Shown here piece after piece: positions 51,768 through 60,277 of a stretch of 64,000 nucleotides of DNA. Within the stretch, counting starts at the first letter, position 1; each line of letters starts with the position of its first letter. Source of the DNA: Bradyrhizobium erythrophlei (GTDB lineage Bacteria > Pseudomonadota > Alphaproteobacteria > Rhizobiales > Xanthobacteraceae); NCBI RefSeq assembly GCF_900129505.1, contig NZ_LT670818.1, positions 2,976,001 through 3,040,000 on the forward strand, written 5' to 3'. The translations under genes were made by a program, and so were the position numbers. A model generated the notes under the pieces. It had not been told where the DNA came from and searched no databases. It saw nothing but the letters and a program-made list of their open reading frames with translations.

Positions 51768-52616
51768 ATGGCTACGGCGCAAGTCAAGCATCACGACTAC
51801 CACCTCGTCGATCCGAGCCCCTGGCCGGTCGTTGGCTCCATTTCGGCCTTCATCATGGCGGTCGGGGCCATCACCTGGATGCACCATCTGACGGCGGCCG
51901 CCCCGATCATCTTCGGCGCCGGCACCATCGGTGTGCTCTACACCATGGCGAGCTGGTGGGCGGATGTGATCCGCGAGGCGCAGTACAAGGGCGACCACAC
52001 CCGCGTGGTGCAGATCAGCCACCGCTACGGCATGATCCTGTTCATCGCCTCCGAGGTGATGTTCTTCGTCGCCTGGTTCTGGGCCTTCTTCAACTCCGCG
52101 CTGTTTCCCGGCGACCCCGTCCACGCCACCCGCGAGGCGCTGTTCGGCGGCGTGTGGCCGCCCAAGGGCATCGAGACCTTCGATCCCTGGCATCTGCCGC
52201 TGCTCAACACGCTGATCCTTTTGACCTCGGGCACCACGGTGACCTGGGCGCATCACGCGCTGCTGGAGAACGACCGCCAGGGCCTGAAATACGGCCTGAT
52301 CCTCACCATCCTCCTGGGGGCGACCTTCACCTGCGTGCAGGCCTATGAATACAGCCATGCCGCGTTCGGCTTCGCCGGCAACATCTACGGCGCGACCTTC
52401 TTCATGGCGACCGGCTTCCACGGTTTCCACGTGCTGGTCGGCACCATCTTCCTGACCGTCTGCCTGATCCGCGCCTATGCCGGCCATTTCACGCCGACCC
52501 AGCATCTCGGCTTCGAATTCGCCGCCTGGTACTGGCATTTCGTCGACGTGGTCTGGCTGTTCCTGTTCGTCTGCATTTACGTCTGGTTCCACGGCGCCGA
52601 AGTCGTGGCGCACTAG
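51768..52616 (+). CDS. coxC: Cytochrome c oxidase subunit III
   Basis: 282 residues with seven membrane helices. [21 protein letters not shown] at the N-terminus, [50 protein letters not shown] (with the conserved Glu in the membrane), [26 protein letters not shown] and [20 protein letters not shown] ... [25 protein letters not shown]. It stabilises the D-pathway of subunit I. Good GGAGAG upstream. A strong terminator follows. Confidence 0.97.
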   Translation: MATAQVKHHDYHLVDPSPWPVVGSISAFIMAVGAITWMHHLTAAAPIIFGAGTIGVLYTMASWWADVIREAQYKGDHTRVVQISHRYGMILFIASEVMFFVAWFWAFFNSALFPGDPVHATREALFGGVWPPKGIETFDPWHLPLLNTLILLTSGTTVTWAHHALLENDRQGLKYGLILTILLGATFTCVQAYEYSHAAFGFAGNIYGATFFMATGFHGFHVLVGTIFLTVCLIRAYAGHFTPTQHLGFEFAAWYWHFVDVVWLFLFVCIYVWFHGAEVVAH

Positions 52617-52635
52617 CGCCGGCTGATTGTGTTAC

Positions 52636-52664
52636 AAGGGGCGGCCTTGGGGCCGCCCTTTTTG
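52636..52664 (+). terminator. Rho-independent terminator after coxC
   Basis: AAGGGGCGGCC, TTG, GGGCCGCCC TTTTTG, an 8-9-base GC stem with a T-tract. It implies that the DUF983 and SURF1 genes are partly separated from the main oxidase transcript. Confidence 0.9.
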
Positions 52665-52690
52665 TTTCGCGAAACGCGAAAGGCTATCGC

Positions 52691-53080
52691 ATGCCGGACC
52701 AGCCGATCCCCACGGTGACCGAGAGCGCGTTGCGCGGGCTCGCCTGCCGATGTCCGCGCTGCGGCAAGGGCAAGCTCTATGCGGGATTCCTCAACTTGCG
52801 GCCGAATTGCGAATCCTGCGGGCTCGATTACACCTTTATCGACACCGGTGACGGCCCCGCGATCTTCATCATCATGCTGGCCGGCGCCATCGTGGTCGGC
52901 TGCGCGCTCATCGTGGAAGTGAAATACCAGCCGCCGTTCTGGCTGCACGCGGTGCTGTGGCTGCCGCTGATCCTGGCGACCACGCTGCTGCCGCTGCGCG
53001 CGATGAAGTCGCTTCTGATCGCGCTGCAGTTCCACCACAAGGCCGCACCCGGCCGGCTGATCGACCGAGAGCCGAAATGA
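52691..53080 (+). CDS. DUF983 membrane protein with zinc ribbon
   Basis: 129 residues. A cytoplasmic zinc-ribbon-like head (CRCPRCGKGKLYAGFLNLRPNCESCGLDYTF, two CxxC) precedes two membrane helices (AIFIIMLAGAIVVGCALIVEV; PFWLHAVLWLPLILATTLLPLRAM). DUF983 genes are typically found between oxidase subunit III and SURF1 in alphaproteobacteria and are presumed assembly-related. ATG at 52691; 75 bases after coxC with a terminator between. Two large palindromic repeats follow before SURF1. Confidence 0.92.
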   Translation: MPDQPIPTVTESALRGLACRCPRCGKGKLYAGFLNLRPNCESCGLDYTFIDTGDGPAIFIIMLAGAIVVGCALIVEVKYQPPFWLHAVLWLPLILATTLLPLRAMKSLLIALQFHHKAAPGRLIDREPK

Positions 53081-53110
53081 TCGGTATGACGGGACGACGG
53101 CGCAATCGCG

Positions 53111-53189
53111 CTAGTGCCGCCGATTTGAAGTTCCTGCAGTGGTTGCCGCAAGACCGTGTCAGGAACTTCAAATCGAAAAGCGGCACTAG
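53111..53189. repeat. Palindromic repeat, first of two before SURF1
   Basis: ctagtgccgccgatttgaag + ttcctg pairs with caggaacttcaaatcg + aaaagcggcactag: arms of about 26 bases with few mismatches, around a loop containing cagtggttgccgcaagac. Confidence 0.88.
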
Positions 53190-53202
53190 AAGAATAACTT
53201 TT

Positions 53203-53279
53203 GTAGTGCCCCTTATGTTTCCGAAGTTCGTGTAAGAGGTCGCCGCGATGATGCACGAACTTCGGAAACGGGGCACTAC
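53203..53279 (+). promoter_or_regulatory. Long hairpin that presents the SURF1 ribosome site and start codon in its loop
   Basis: gtagtgccccttatgtttccg + aagttcgtg pairs with cacgaacttc + ggaaacggggcactac, giving a stem of about 27 bases. The 20-base loop (53232-53252) contains taagagg and the tandem ATGs. The right arm encodes the first residues of SURF1 (HELRKRGTT). Confidence 0.85.
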
Positions 53280-54021
53280 CTTCGGCATCTTCACGTTTTC
53301 GATGCTGGCGGTGTTCATCGGCCTTGGCGTCTGGCAGTTGCAGCGCCGGGTCGAGAAGCACGCGCTGATCGCGGCGCTGACCGAGCGGCTGGCGGCGGCG
53401 CCCGCTGCGCTGCCGCAGCCTGCGCAGTGGAGCGCTCTGACGCCCCCGCGCGATGAATTCCGCCGCGTGCGTTTTGCCGCGACCTATGCATCGGGGCCCG
53501 ACGCCATGGTCTACAGCTCCGGTTCCGCCGTGCGCGACGATGTTTCCGGCCCCGGCACCTGGGCCTTCCTGCCGGCGCGGTTGGCCACTGGCGAGACCGT
53601 CGTGATCAACACCGGCTTCGTGCAGAACACGATGCAGGATCGCGATCAGCAGGATCGCGCGGTCAAGCCGCTCCTCACCGGCGAGCCCGTGACGCTGACC
53701 GGCTATCTCCGCTTTCCCGAAACCGCGGGCACGCTGACGCCGGCGGAAAACCTGGCAAAACGGCTGTGGTTCACCCGCGATCATCTCGCCATGGCGCATG
53801 CGCTCGGCTGGGGCGAGGTTGCCCCGTTCTATATCGACCTGGAGCAGCCTTTGCCGGCCAACGGCATCCCGAAGCCGGGTCCGCTCGACGTCCACCTGAA
53901 GGACGACCACATGCAATACGCCATCACCTGGTTCGCGCTCGCAGGCGCGGTGCTGATCGCATTCGCGGTTTGGTGGCGCGCGCAAAGGCTTGCACAGCCA
54001 TTCCGGGATCAAGACGTCTGA
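53248..54021 (+). CDS. SURF1-family oxidase assembly protein
   Basis: 257 residues with a membrane span at each end (TFGIFTFSMLAVFIGLGVWQL; YAITWFALAGAVLIAFAVWW) and a periplasmic loop between: FRRVRFAATYASGPDAMVYSSGSAVRDDVSGPGTWAFLPARLATGETVVINTGFV, the SURF1 signature. It helps insert heme a into CoxA. Starts at tandem ATGs (53248/53251); the N-terminus MMHELRKRGTT is encoded by the arm of a dispersed palindrome, so it may differ from homologues. Last gene of the oxidase cluster; the next 300 bases are accessory. Confidence 0.94.
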   Translation: MMHELRKRGTTFGIFTFSMLAVFIGLGVWQLQRRVEKHALIAALTERLAAAPAALPQPAQWSALTPPRDEFRRVRFAATYASGPDAMVYSSGSAVRDDVSGPGTWAFLPARLATGETVVINTGFVQNTMQDRDQQDRAVKPLLTGEPVTLTGYLRFPETAGTLTPAENLAKRLWFTRDHLAMAHALGWGEVAPFYIDLEQPLPANGIPKPGPLDVHLKDDHMQYAITWFALAGAVLIAFAVWWRAQRLAQPFRDQDV

Positions 54022-54140
54022 CCGAAGGCAGGAGCGATAACCTGCGGCGCCGGCGGTCAAAACCGGACGGGAGCCGGATTGACCTGTATCAGTCGTTTTT
54101 CCCGTTACCCACGGCAGATTGAGCATCCTGCACGGCTCGA

Positions 54141-54275
54141 ATGGAATTGGATCGCGCCGAGCGGGTGCTGGAATTGCCTGATTGGGTCGGCCGCGAAGTG
54201 ACGGGAAACGCCAGCTACAGCAGAATCAAAATGTTGGAGGACAAGACTGCCGAACGTCGGGCAGAGCCGGGCTAA
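54141..54275 (+). pseudogene. C-terminal remnant of a CYTH-domain protein
   Basis: 44 codons reading MELDRAERVLELPDWVGREVTGNASYSRIK then an unrelated tail. LPDWVGREVTGDxxYxN is the C-terminal block of bacterial CYTH (adenylate cyclase/thiamine triphosphatase fold) proteins. The rest of the domain is absent upstream. Otherwise 54022-54385 contains nothing I recognise. Confidence 0.65.
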
Positions 54276-54385
54276 CGCTCGCGAGTTTTACATGCAGCCT
54301 GAATTATTTTGCGCGAAGGCCTCCTTGTTGGCGCCGCATTGATTTGAGACGCTTCATGCGTTCAACGAACGTTTAGAACTCAACC

Positions 54386-54613
54386 ATGAAGATCTCAGAC
54401 TTTACCTGCCGGAACTGCCAGTCCGTGTATGAGGTTGCCGAATCATTTTCGGCGAAGGGAAGTCCAGGCCAGGCGGAATGCTCGGTCTGCGGTGAGCTCT
54501 TGGAATCCTGGCAGACCCCCAAGTTGAAGGCCTATCGGTTGGTGTTGTCGCCGGAGCACAAATATCGCCATATTCCGGCGCCACCGTCTCCGACGCGATC
54601 GGTTGTCGCTTAG
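54386..54613 (+). CDS. Small zinc-ribbon protein
   Basis: 75 residues with two CxxC pairs: FTCRNCQSVYEVAESFSAKGSPGQAECSVCGELLESW, similar to MJ0042-type or TFIIS-like zinc ribbons. The tail KLKAYRLVLSPEHKYRHIPAPPSP is basic. Small rhizobial proteins of this form are common and uncharacterised. ATG at 54386 with aactcaacc before it, a weak ribosome site. Confidence 0.7.
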   Translation: MKISDFTCRNCQSVYEVAESFSAKGSPGQAECSVCGELLESWQTPKLKAYRLVLSPEHKYRHIPAPPSPTRSVVA

Positions 54614-54755
54614 CCCAAGGCGGGTCGCTGCTTTTGATGATAGTCGACAAACGACCTGCTGGACCCTGCGAATCTGCTAAACATGAAGACCGGGCGGGGC
54701 ATGATATCTCGCATTCCTTGTCCGCATTCCTTGTCCGGGAGGAGGATCGGCCCAA

Positions 54756-54920
54756 ATGGGTGAACTGAAGACCACGGAACCGGCAGTCGACGTGTTCGAG
54801 GAAAAGCTGCGCAAACTTATCAAGCGCGCCAAGAAACAGCGCGGGATGCTCTGGCCTTCGGTTGTTGCCAGACTTGAGCTTGCCCGCGCCGATGTCCGTT
54901 CAATGATCAAGGTCTATGAC
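54756..54920 (+). CDS. Small helical protein, function unknown
   Basis: 54 residues: MGELKTTEPAVDVFEEKLRKLIKRAKKQRGMLWPSVVARLELARADVRFNDQGL, a basic amphipathic helix pair. A strong GGGAGGAGG lies 13 bases before the ATG. I recognise no family. Confidence 0.5.
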
Positions 54921-55036
54921 TCCGGGCCGAAATAAGCGGGCCGAAATAAGATAGTGCGGTGAAGCCGCCCGTCACCAGCGAACAGGTCGCAAAAAAGGAT
55001 CCGGGGCCTCGGTTCTGATCCCGTCAGAACGAAGCT

Positions 55037-55183
55037 CTAAGTCCGTGCGGGCGTGTCCTGCTGTCCGTCGGCGGGACATTTTTCAGTCGGAAACACGCTC
55101 TCGTATAGTGCGCGCGCCTGTTGAATAAGACGAGCCACGTCGCGGTCTCGGTCAGGCTTCGGAAATTTTACGACTTCTCCCAT
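55037..55183 (-). CDS. Small protein of the VVKFPKPDR type
   Basis: 48 residues: MGEVVKFPKPDRDRDVARLIQQARALYESVFPTEKCP and a polar tail. The VVKFPRPDR...LIxEARAxYESIFP pattern is frequent in small rhizobial proteins of unknown function. The start at 55183 follows GGAGATAAA, a good ribosome site. Confidence 0.75.
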   Translation of the reverse strand: MGEVVKFPKPDRDRDVARLIQQARALYESVFPTEKCPADGQQDTPART

Positions 55184-55378
55184 TTTATCTCCAAAAAAGG
55201 GGACGCCCGGCAAGGATGATGAAGCGAATATCATGCCAGCTGGTGAATATCCGGCCCCGTATTAAACCGGAGATCGGACGGCCAGCCGCGGTTCGTCGGC
55301 ATTGAACCTTGAGCGTTCAAACGGCGACCCAAGCCGGACGGTGTCGTTTCGCCGCCGAGAACGAGAGAGCGTGCCCCC

Positions 55379-55743
55379 TTGCATCCGAACAAGGCCCTCC
55401 CTGCCGTGCTGGCAGCGGTCATTTGCGGCCTTTGCGCCAATGTCGCCACGGCGGAGGCGCCGGCGCCCAACGCTCATGGCCGTCCTGCTGTCGGCGAGCG
55501 GCCGTGGCCGAGGTAAAACCGATGCCCGAGGATGGCCGGTTCTGTCCAAGCTGGGCGGAGGCGCATGAACGCACGCTGGCGAGCCTCAACAACGGCCGCG
55601 CGCCCTACAAGGTGCGGTGGAAGGGCTGCGTGTTGATCAAGAAGGGTGAAAAGGTCGATGTCGTCGACGTCGACCAGACCGACGGCTCCAACGAGATCAC
55701 CTACAAGGGACGGCACTGGTTCTCGGACGGCGGCCCGTTTTGA
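55379..55743 (+). pseudogene. Secreted small protein with a frameshift after the signal peptide
   Basis: From a TTG at 55379 one frame encodes a signal peptide (NKALPAVLAAVICGLCANVATAEA) that runs into a TAA at about 55514. Another frame, from about 55500, encodes the mature part VAEVKPMPEDGRFCPSWAEAHERTLASLNNGRAPYKVRWKGCVLIKKGEKVDVVDVDQTDGSNEITYKGRHWFSDGGPF. Joined they would make a sensible exported protein of about 120 residues with two cysteines. No known domain. Either a frameshift has inactivated it, or the mature frame starts internally at GTG/ATG. Confidence 0.6.
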
Positions 55744-55790
55744 TCCGACCGACGATCGCCGAATGTTCCAACAGCGATGTTGCCGATTGC

Positions 55791-57911
55791 CTACATGGCG
55801 CGCTGCAGCGTCGAGCACAGCGTCCGATAATCAGCCTTGACGGGTCCTGCGAAACGTTTGCCGTAAAATCGCTTCGCGATCTCGAAAAACGCGTCAGGTG
55901 TGAAGGCCGGCGACAGCTTTCTGAGCACCTTCGCCGCCGCCTTCGCCTCGACGTTCCTTCCCTGAAGTCCCAGCGCGCACGTCAACTCGACCCATTGCGC
56001 GGGAGCATCACTGTAGAGTTCGATCGCGTTGCGGGCCGCGCCTTCCATCTTGTCCAGTTCCCCCAATTTCCAGTGACACCAGCCTGCATAATGAAACCAT
56101 CGGTGGCTTCGGGGGTCGCGCGGGCTGATCCGAATGGCCCGTCCGATCATGCGCAGGCTATCGGCAGGATTGCCTCCCGCAACGCGATTAGCGTTCGCGA
56201 GAAGAGCCAATCCCTGCGGGTCGTAAGGGCTCCGCTCCACGGCCTCGTTCAGCAGCTCCAGCGCCAGATCGATATCGCCCGCGCCGTATATCGCGGCGTC
56301 GGCGCAGTTGACGAGAACGAACGAGTTTCTGGGGTCGGTCTTGCGCGCGAGCGCCGCATATTGGAGCGCGAGCGCCCGCTCGGCTCCGATCCGTGTGGAG
56401 GTCGACCAGACTGCGCGCCAGGTATAGACCGCCGCAAGAAGCGCCTGCGCCATCGCATAATCGGGATCGATCGCCAGCGCCTGCTTGAGCTCGACGATCG
56501 CGCCGAAGAGGCCCTGGGCGCTGCGGTTGAAGAGAACCTGCGCATTGGCGCGCTGCAGCCGCGTCCACGCGTCCAGATTGTTCGGACCTGCGTCCAGCGC
56601 GCGATCGATATCGGCCATCATCAGAGCCGGCTGAAGCTGGCTGGCAACTGCCAGCACGATCCGGTTCCGGACCGCAAAGAAATCTCTGAACTGCTCATCG
56701 TAGTTGTTCGCCCAGATATGAAGCCCCGAGCGGCCATCGATCAGGCGCGCGTTGACCCGAACGGACTTGCCCCTGACTTCGATGCTGCCTTCCACGAGAT
56801 ATCGGACGCCCAGATCGGAAGCGATCGTGCGCGCATCGATCTTGGCATTCTTGTAGACCATCGTGGACTGACGGGCCGTGACGAATACGCCCGGGATGCG
56901 AGCCAGGGCCGTCGTTGTCTCTTCGGTCAATCCGTCCGCCAGGGCCGTCTTCGACACGGCTCCCGGGCTCAGATCGACAAACGGAACGACGGCCAGGGCA
57001 GTCGCCGTCTCTATCGGGAGAAGACGGACAGGTTGCGGGGCTGCGGCAACGCGATGCTGGCAGTTGATTTGCGCGATCCAGTGCGTCGAAAACCCGGACT
57101 GCGACGAGATCCCCTTGCGCGAGGCGGCGGCTATCGTCTCATCCAGCAACCGTTTCATCCCCGGCGAGGGAACGCTGCCGGTCTTGCGGCCGCCGTTCGC
57201 GACATAGATGCGATACCGTTCGATCACCTCGGCGAGATCGTGCCGCGAAGCCGCGCTGCGCATCAGGCACCGGTGCGCTTCCTCGTTTTGCGGATCGAGC
57301 GCCACCAGTTTCAGGGCCATGTCCTCGAACGAGAGAGCATCGCCGCCATCATCCAGCATGCGCATGGCGGCTGCGAAGCTTTTGCCCGCGGCCACCCGCA
57401 ATCTCGAACGGGACAGCGCAAGCCAATCCGCAAATGGCCCTTCGGTCATCTCCGTTCCCTGCAGCAGATCCCCGCGCCAGATCGACGCGGCCTGTAACCC
57501 GTCATCGCCTGATATCGCCGACCGGAAAAGCTCGACGTCGGTCCGTATCTGCCCGGGCAGGCATACGAAGGGATCCTGCCCCCATTCGCCAGGCGACGTG
57601 AGTCCGAAATCCTTCCGCAGCTGGACGAGTTCCTGGCGAAGACTGGAGCGCCCCTGCTGTTCGGATCGCTTGTCCCAAAGCAAGGTTGCAAGCCGCGATC
57701 GCGTCCAGCTTTCGCCGGTCTCCATTGCGAGGCACGCGAGCAGCGCCCGCGACCGCCGGCTGCGTATCGCCAACTTCTCGCCCCCGGTACCGAGAACCTC
57801 GAATGGGCCCAGGATATTTATCGTGATGTGGCCAGCCATTGCGTGTTGCCCGTCGAGATCTGTCTTGTCCAAGGGCTTCGCCACGGGAGCCGGCGAAGGG
57901 ACGATCAACAT
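55791..57911 (-). CDS. SARP/BTAD-type transcriptional activator with TPR region
   Basis: 706 residues. N-terminal OmpR-like winged helix (about 28-110: ITINILGPFEVLGTGGEKLAIRSRRSRALLACLAMETGESWTRSRLATLLWDKRSEQQGRSSLRQELVQLRKDF), then a bacterial transcriptional activation domain (120-250; DVELFRSA...ALKLVALDPQNEEAHRCLMRSAASRHDLAEVIERYRIY). Residues 310-440 resemble the TolB/adenylate-cyclase-associated CHAT-like N-domain (LAVVPFVDLSPGAVSKTALADGLTEETTTALARI...VRYLVEGSIEVRGKSVRVNARLIDGRSGLHIW), followed by TPRs. This arrangement is common in rhizobial SARP-like regulators. Divergent from 58128 with repeated GTCATCGTCAA motifs between. An ATG at 57839 (MAGHITINIL) is an alternative start. Confidence 0.9.
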   Translation of the reverse strand: MLIVPSPAPVAKPLDKTDLDGQHAMAGHITINILGPFEVLGTGGEKLAIRSRRSRALLACLAMETGESWTRSRLATLLWDKRSEQQGRSSLRQELVQLRKDFGLTSPGEWGQDPFVCLPGQIRTDVELFRSAISGDDGLQAASIWRGDLLQGTEMTEGPFADWLALSRSRLRVAAGKSFAAAMRMLDDGGDALSFEDMALKLVALDPQNEEAHRCLMRSAASRHDLAEVIERYRIYVANGGRKTGSVPSPGMKRLLDETIAAASRKGISSQSGFSTHWIAQINCQHRVAAAPQPVRLLPIETATALAVVPFVDLSPGAVSKTALADGLTEETTTALARIPGVFVTARQSTMVYKNAKIDARTIASDLGVRYLVEGSIEVRGKSVRVNARLIDGRSGLHIWANNYDEQFRDFFAVRNRIVLAVASQLQPALMMADIDRALDAGPNNLDAWTRLQRANAQVLFNRSAQGLFGAIVELKQALAIDPDYAMAQALLAAVYTWRAVWSTSTRIGAERALALQYAALARKTDPRNSFVLVNCADAAIYGAGDIDLALELLNEAVERSPYDPQGLALLANANRVAGGNPADSLRMIGRAIRISPRDPRSHRWFHYAGWCHWKLGELDKMEGAARNAIELYSDAPAQWVELTCALGLQGRNVEAKAAAKVLRKLSPAFTPDAFFEIAKRFYGKRFAGPVKADYRTLCSTLQRAM

Positions 57912-57940
57912 TACAACGATAACATTTCGGCGCTGAGTGC

Positions 57941-58005
57941 TGTCATCGTCAAAACCGGCGCGCCAATTATTGACGCTGATTGACGATGACGCCTGTCATC
58001 GTTCG
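57941..58005. promoter_or_regulatory. Three copies of a TGTCATCGTCAA-like motif in a divergent promoter region
   Basis: TGTCATCGTCAA at 57941-57952, its inverted form TTGACGATGACG at 57980-57991, and TGTCATCGTTCG at 57994-58005. The tandem ATTGACGCTG/ATTGACGATG overlaps the second. SARP/BTAD regulators bind repeated motifs, so this is a candidate binding region for the adjacent regulator. Confidence 0.55.
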
Positions 58006-58127
58006 ACCTACCTTCGTTTTCGAATTGTGAACGATCTCACATTGCAAGACAACCAGACTGGTAAGATGAGTTCGGAGGCTGGCGTTTGCGCCCGCTTCGG
58101 CGAAGGCGACAATATCAAGAGGATACT

Positions 58128-58277
58128 ATGCCGACATTCATCAAAATGGCCGTCAAACTGGAAGAGCCGGCCGGGTTTTTTAGCGACGATTTTCGCGCGG
58201 TGGCGCTGTTCAGCGGAATCGGCTTGGCGGTGACGCTGATCGCGGTGAGCTGCGGTGTGCAGGGCGTCTGGTTCTGA
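58128..58277 (+). CDS. Small single-span membrane protein
   Basis: 49 residues: MPTFIKMAVKLEEPAGFFSDDFRAVALFSGIGLAVTLIAVSCGVQGVWF, one hydrophobic helix near the C-terminus. AGAGGA lies eight bases before the ATG. Unknown family. It precedes the bicupin gene by about 108 bases and is divergent from the BTAD regulator, so both may be its targets. Confidence 0.7.
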   Translation: MPTFIKMAVKLEEPAGFFSDDFRAVALFSGIGLAVTLIAVSCGVQGVWF

Positions 58278-58385
58278 GACTACCGACGCGGCGCCCGAAC
58301 GACCCGTCCCGGTTTTGCTTGAGCTGTTTCGCATTGCGTCAGGTTGGAGGCTTTTCGACATCACCATGACATTGGAGCACGCATC

Positions 58386-59579
58386 ATGTTTGAAGCAAAT
58401 CGCCGGTTTTTCCTTCAGTCAGTTGCGATCGGCGCGGGCGCACTCGCAACCTCGCAATCATTCGCTGCCGGCAGCGACGGACACGCCGCGGGATACGACG
58501 TTTCCGCCGCGTCGGACTACCTGAAGACGGTCCCGCGCAAGCCGGGTGACCCCGTCGTCTTCACGGCTTCCCTCGACAGGGGACCGATCAAGGCCACCTC
58601 CGGCGGCTGGGCGCGTGAAATCACCGCGCGCGGACTTCCGATCGCCACCGATATCGCGGGCGCGCATCTGTTCATGAATGCGGGCGGCGCCCGTGAGATG
58701 CATTGGCACAATTCGGCCGAGTGGGCCTACATCGTCGATGGCCATTGCCAGGTGACGGTGGTCGACCCCGACAGCCTGGCGGAGGTCGTCAATCTTGGTC
58801 CCGGCGATCTCTGGTATTTCCCCAAGGGTCACGGCCACGCCATCCAGACCCTCGGCCCGGCGCCGTGTCATGCGATTCTGGCTTTCGACGATGGGCTCTA
58901 TTCGGAGCACGGCACGTTCGGCATCAGCGACTGGATGAGCCGTTATGATACCAGCGTGCTCTCGCAGGCATTCGGAGTCTCGGCGGAAGCTTTCGCGCAG
59001 ATCCCCAAAGCCGAGACCTACATCATGCAGGGTGAAGTGCTGGCCCTGGACGGTCCGCAGGCACGTTCCGCCCGCGAGCTGGATCACGCGCGAACGCATC
59101 GCTATGCCCTGATGGCGCAGAAGCCGAGAGTGAGCACCGCCGGCGGTTCTCTCCATATCGCATCCGCAAAGGAATTTCCGATGTCGACGACGCTGACGGG
59201 GATGGTTCTGAAATTGAAGCGCGGCGCGATGCACGAGCCCCATTGGCATAGCGACGCCAATGAATGGCACTATGTGCTGAAGGGACGAACGCGGGTCACG
59301 CTTTTTGCGGCCGACAAGCGCGTCGCCATAGCCGAGCTCTCACCCGGCGAGTGCGCCTACATTCCCCGCAATTGCGGACACTCGATCCAGAGCATCGGTC
59401 CGGAAGACGCCGAGATCGTCGGCGTGCTGGACAGCGGCACCTACCACGAGAGCACCTTGTCCGATTGGTTGACGAAGGCGCCGCGACATCTGCTGGCGAA
59501 TAATTTCGGCCTCCCGGAAACGGCCATCGCCAATTTCAAAAAGCGCACGGTGATTTCCGCACCGATCACCCCGGCCTGA
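58386..59579 (+). CDS. Exported bicupin, oxalate decarboxylase family
   Basis: 397 residues. A Tat-type signal (NRRFFLQSVAIGAGALATSQSFA) leads into two cupin domains. The first metal site is His106-x-His108...Glu112 (EMHWHNSAEWAYIVDG) with His151 (FPKGHGHAIQ); the second repeats it (EPHWHSDANEWHYVLKGRTRVTLF, IPRNCGHSIQSI). This is the manganese oxalate decarboxylase arrangement, and export by Tat fits a prefolded metalloprotein. The catalytic loop of true decarboxylases (SENST) is not evident at the expected place (FDDGLYSEHGTFGISDW), so activity may differ. GGAG ten bases before the ATG at 58386. Confidence 0.92.
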   Translation: MFEANRRFFLQSVAIGAGALATSQSFAAGSDGHAAGYDVSAASDYLKTVPRKPGDPVVFTASLDRGPIKATSGGWAREITARGLPIATDIAGAHLFMNAGGAREMHWHNSAEWAYIVDGHCQVTVVDPDSLAEVVNLGPGDLWYFPKGHGHAIQTLGPAPCHAILAFDDGLYSEHGTFGISDWMSRYDTSVLSQAFGVSAEAFAQIPKAETYIMQGEVLALDGPQARSARELDHARTHRYALMAQKPRVSTAGGSLHIASAKEFPMSTTLTGMVLKLKRGAMHEPHWHSDANEWHYVLKGRTRVTLFAADKRVAIAELSPGECAYIPRNCGHSIQSIGPEDAEIVGVLDSGTYHESTLSDWLTKAPRHLLANNFGLPETAIANFKKRTVISAPITPA

Positions 59580-59659
59580 AGCCGGCGGTCCTCGGCCGAA
59601 ATCCGGCCGAGGGCCAGTCCTGTGAGGGGCGCGTTTCGTTTTGAGCGCGTCGGAGGAAA

Positions 59660-60010
59660 ATGACGATGACCGCGAAATTTGGTGCGCGAGTCGTTGCGCT
59701 CGCGCTGGTACTCCTCTTGGCCGCGAATTCGGCCACATGGGCGGCGGACCGGACGATCACCCTCAGCCTCGGTGCCGGATCGGCGCTCGTCCTTGAGCGG
59801 GCATTCAAGACGGTTCTGATCGGCGATCCCAATGTCGTGAATGTCCAGGCGCGCGGCGATCGATCGGTCATGCTCGAACCGCTGAATCCCGGAGCGACGG
59901 ATCTGGTGTTCATTGACGATGCCAACATCGCCATTGCCAACATCCGGATACTGGTCCAAAGCGCAGGCGCGATCCCGATTGGTTACCGTGCCGGGTCCGG
60001 TGACGAGTGA
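59660..60010 (+). CDS. Exported pilus-assembly N-domain protein (CpaC N-terminal type)
   Basis: 116 residues: a signal peptide (FGARVVALALVLLLAANSATWA) followed by ADRTITLSLGAGSALVLERAFKTVLIGDPNVVNVQARGDRSVMLEPLNPGATDLVFIDDANIAIANIRILV. This is the T2SS-T3SS_pil_N domain (PF13629) that begins CpaC/RcpA secretins, here standing alone without BON or secretin domains. Stand-alone versions are common in rhizobia with no established role; no pilus genes are adjacent. It follows the bicupin gene by 80 bases with GGAGG upstream, so the two are probably co-transcribed. Confidence 0.88.
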   Translation: MTMTAKFGARVVALALVLLLAANSATWAADRTITLSLGAGSALVLERAFKTVLIGDPNVVNVQARGDRSVMLEPLNPGATDLVFIDDANIAIANIRILVQSAGAIPIGYRAGSGDE

Positions 60011-60193
60011 GTCCGCGGCTTGCGCGCAAGAATTGCAAGCCGCGACAGACGCGATGGCGCGACGACGTCGCCGGGGACGGGTTCCGACGAAACCAGTTTC
60101 CTCGTCCATGAAACCATTTTGGCCAGCTTGCGAAAACGGCAGGAAACGAACGTCGGTCAAACTGGGCTCGATGATCAACAATGGAGTTCGATC

Positions 60194-60277
60194 ATGTCAG
60201 CACTTCTTACCTTGATCTATCGCGCGTATTGCAAGGCGTGCCTCGCCGAAATGCAAAAGCATTATCCGGGGAGCTGA
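60194..60277 (+). CDS. Very small protein (YRAYCKACLAEMQKH type)
   Basis: 27 residues: MSALLTLIYRAYCKACLAEMQKHYPGS, with GGAG eight bases before the ATG. Short basic peptides with the YRAxxxARLAEMRK pattern recur in rhizobia. It may be real, but the length makes it uncertain. Confidence 0.45.
   Translation: MSALLTLIYRAYCKACLAEMQKHYPGS

Noticed and set aside
55740..57497. 585-codon open frame on the plus strand
   Set aside because: Antisense to the BTAD regulator and without recognisable domains.
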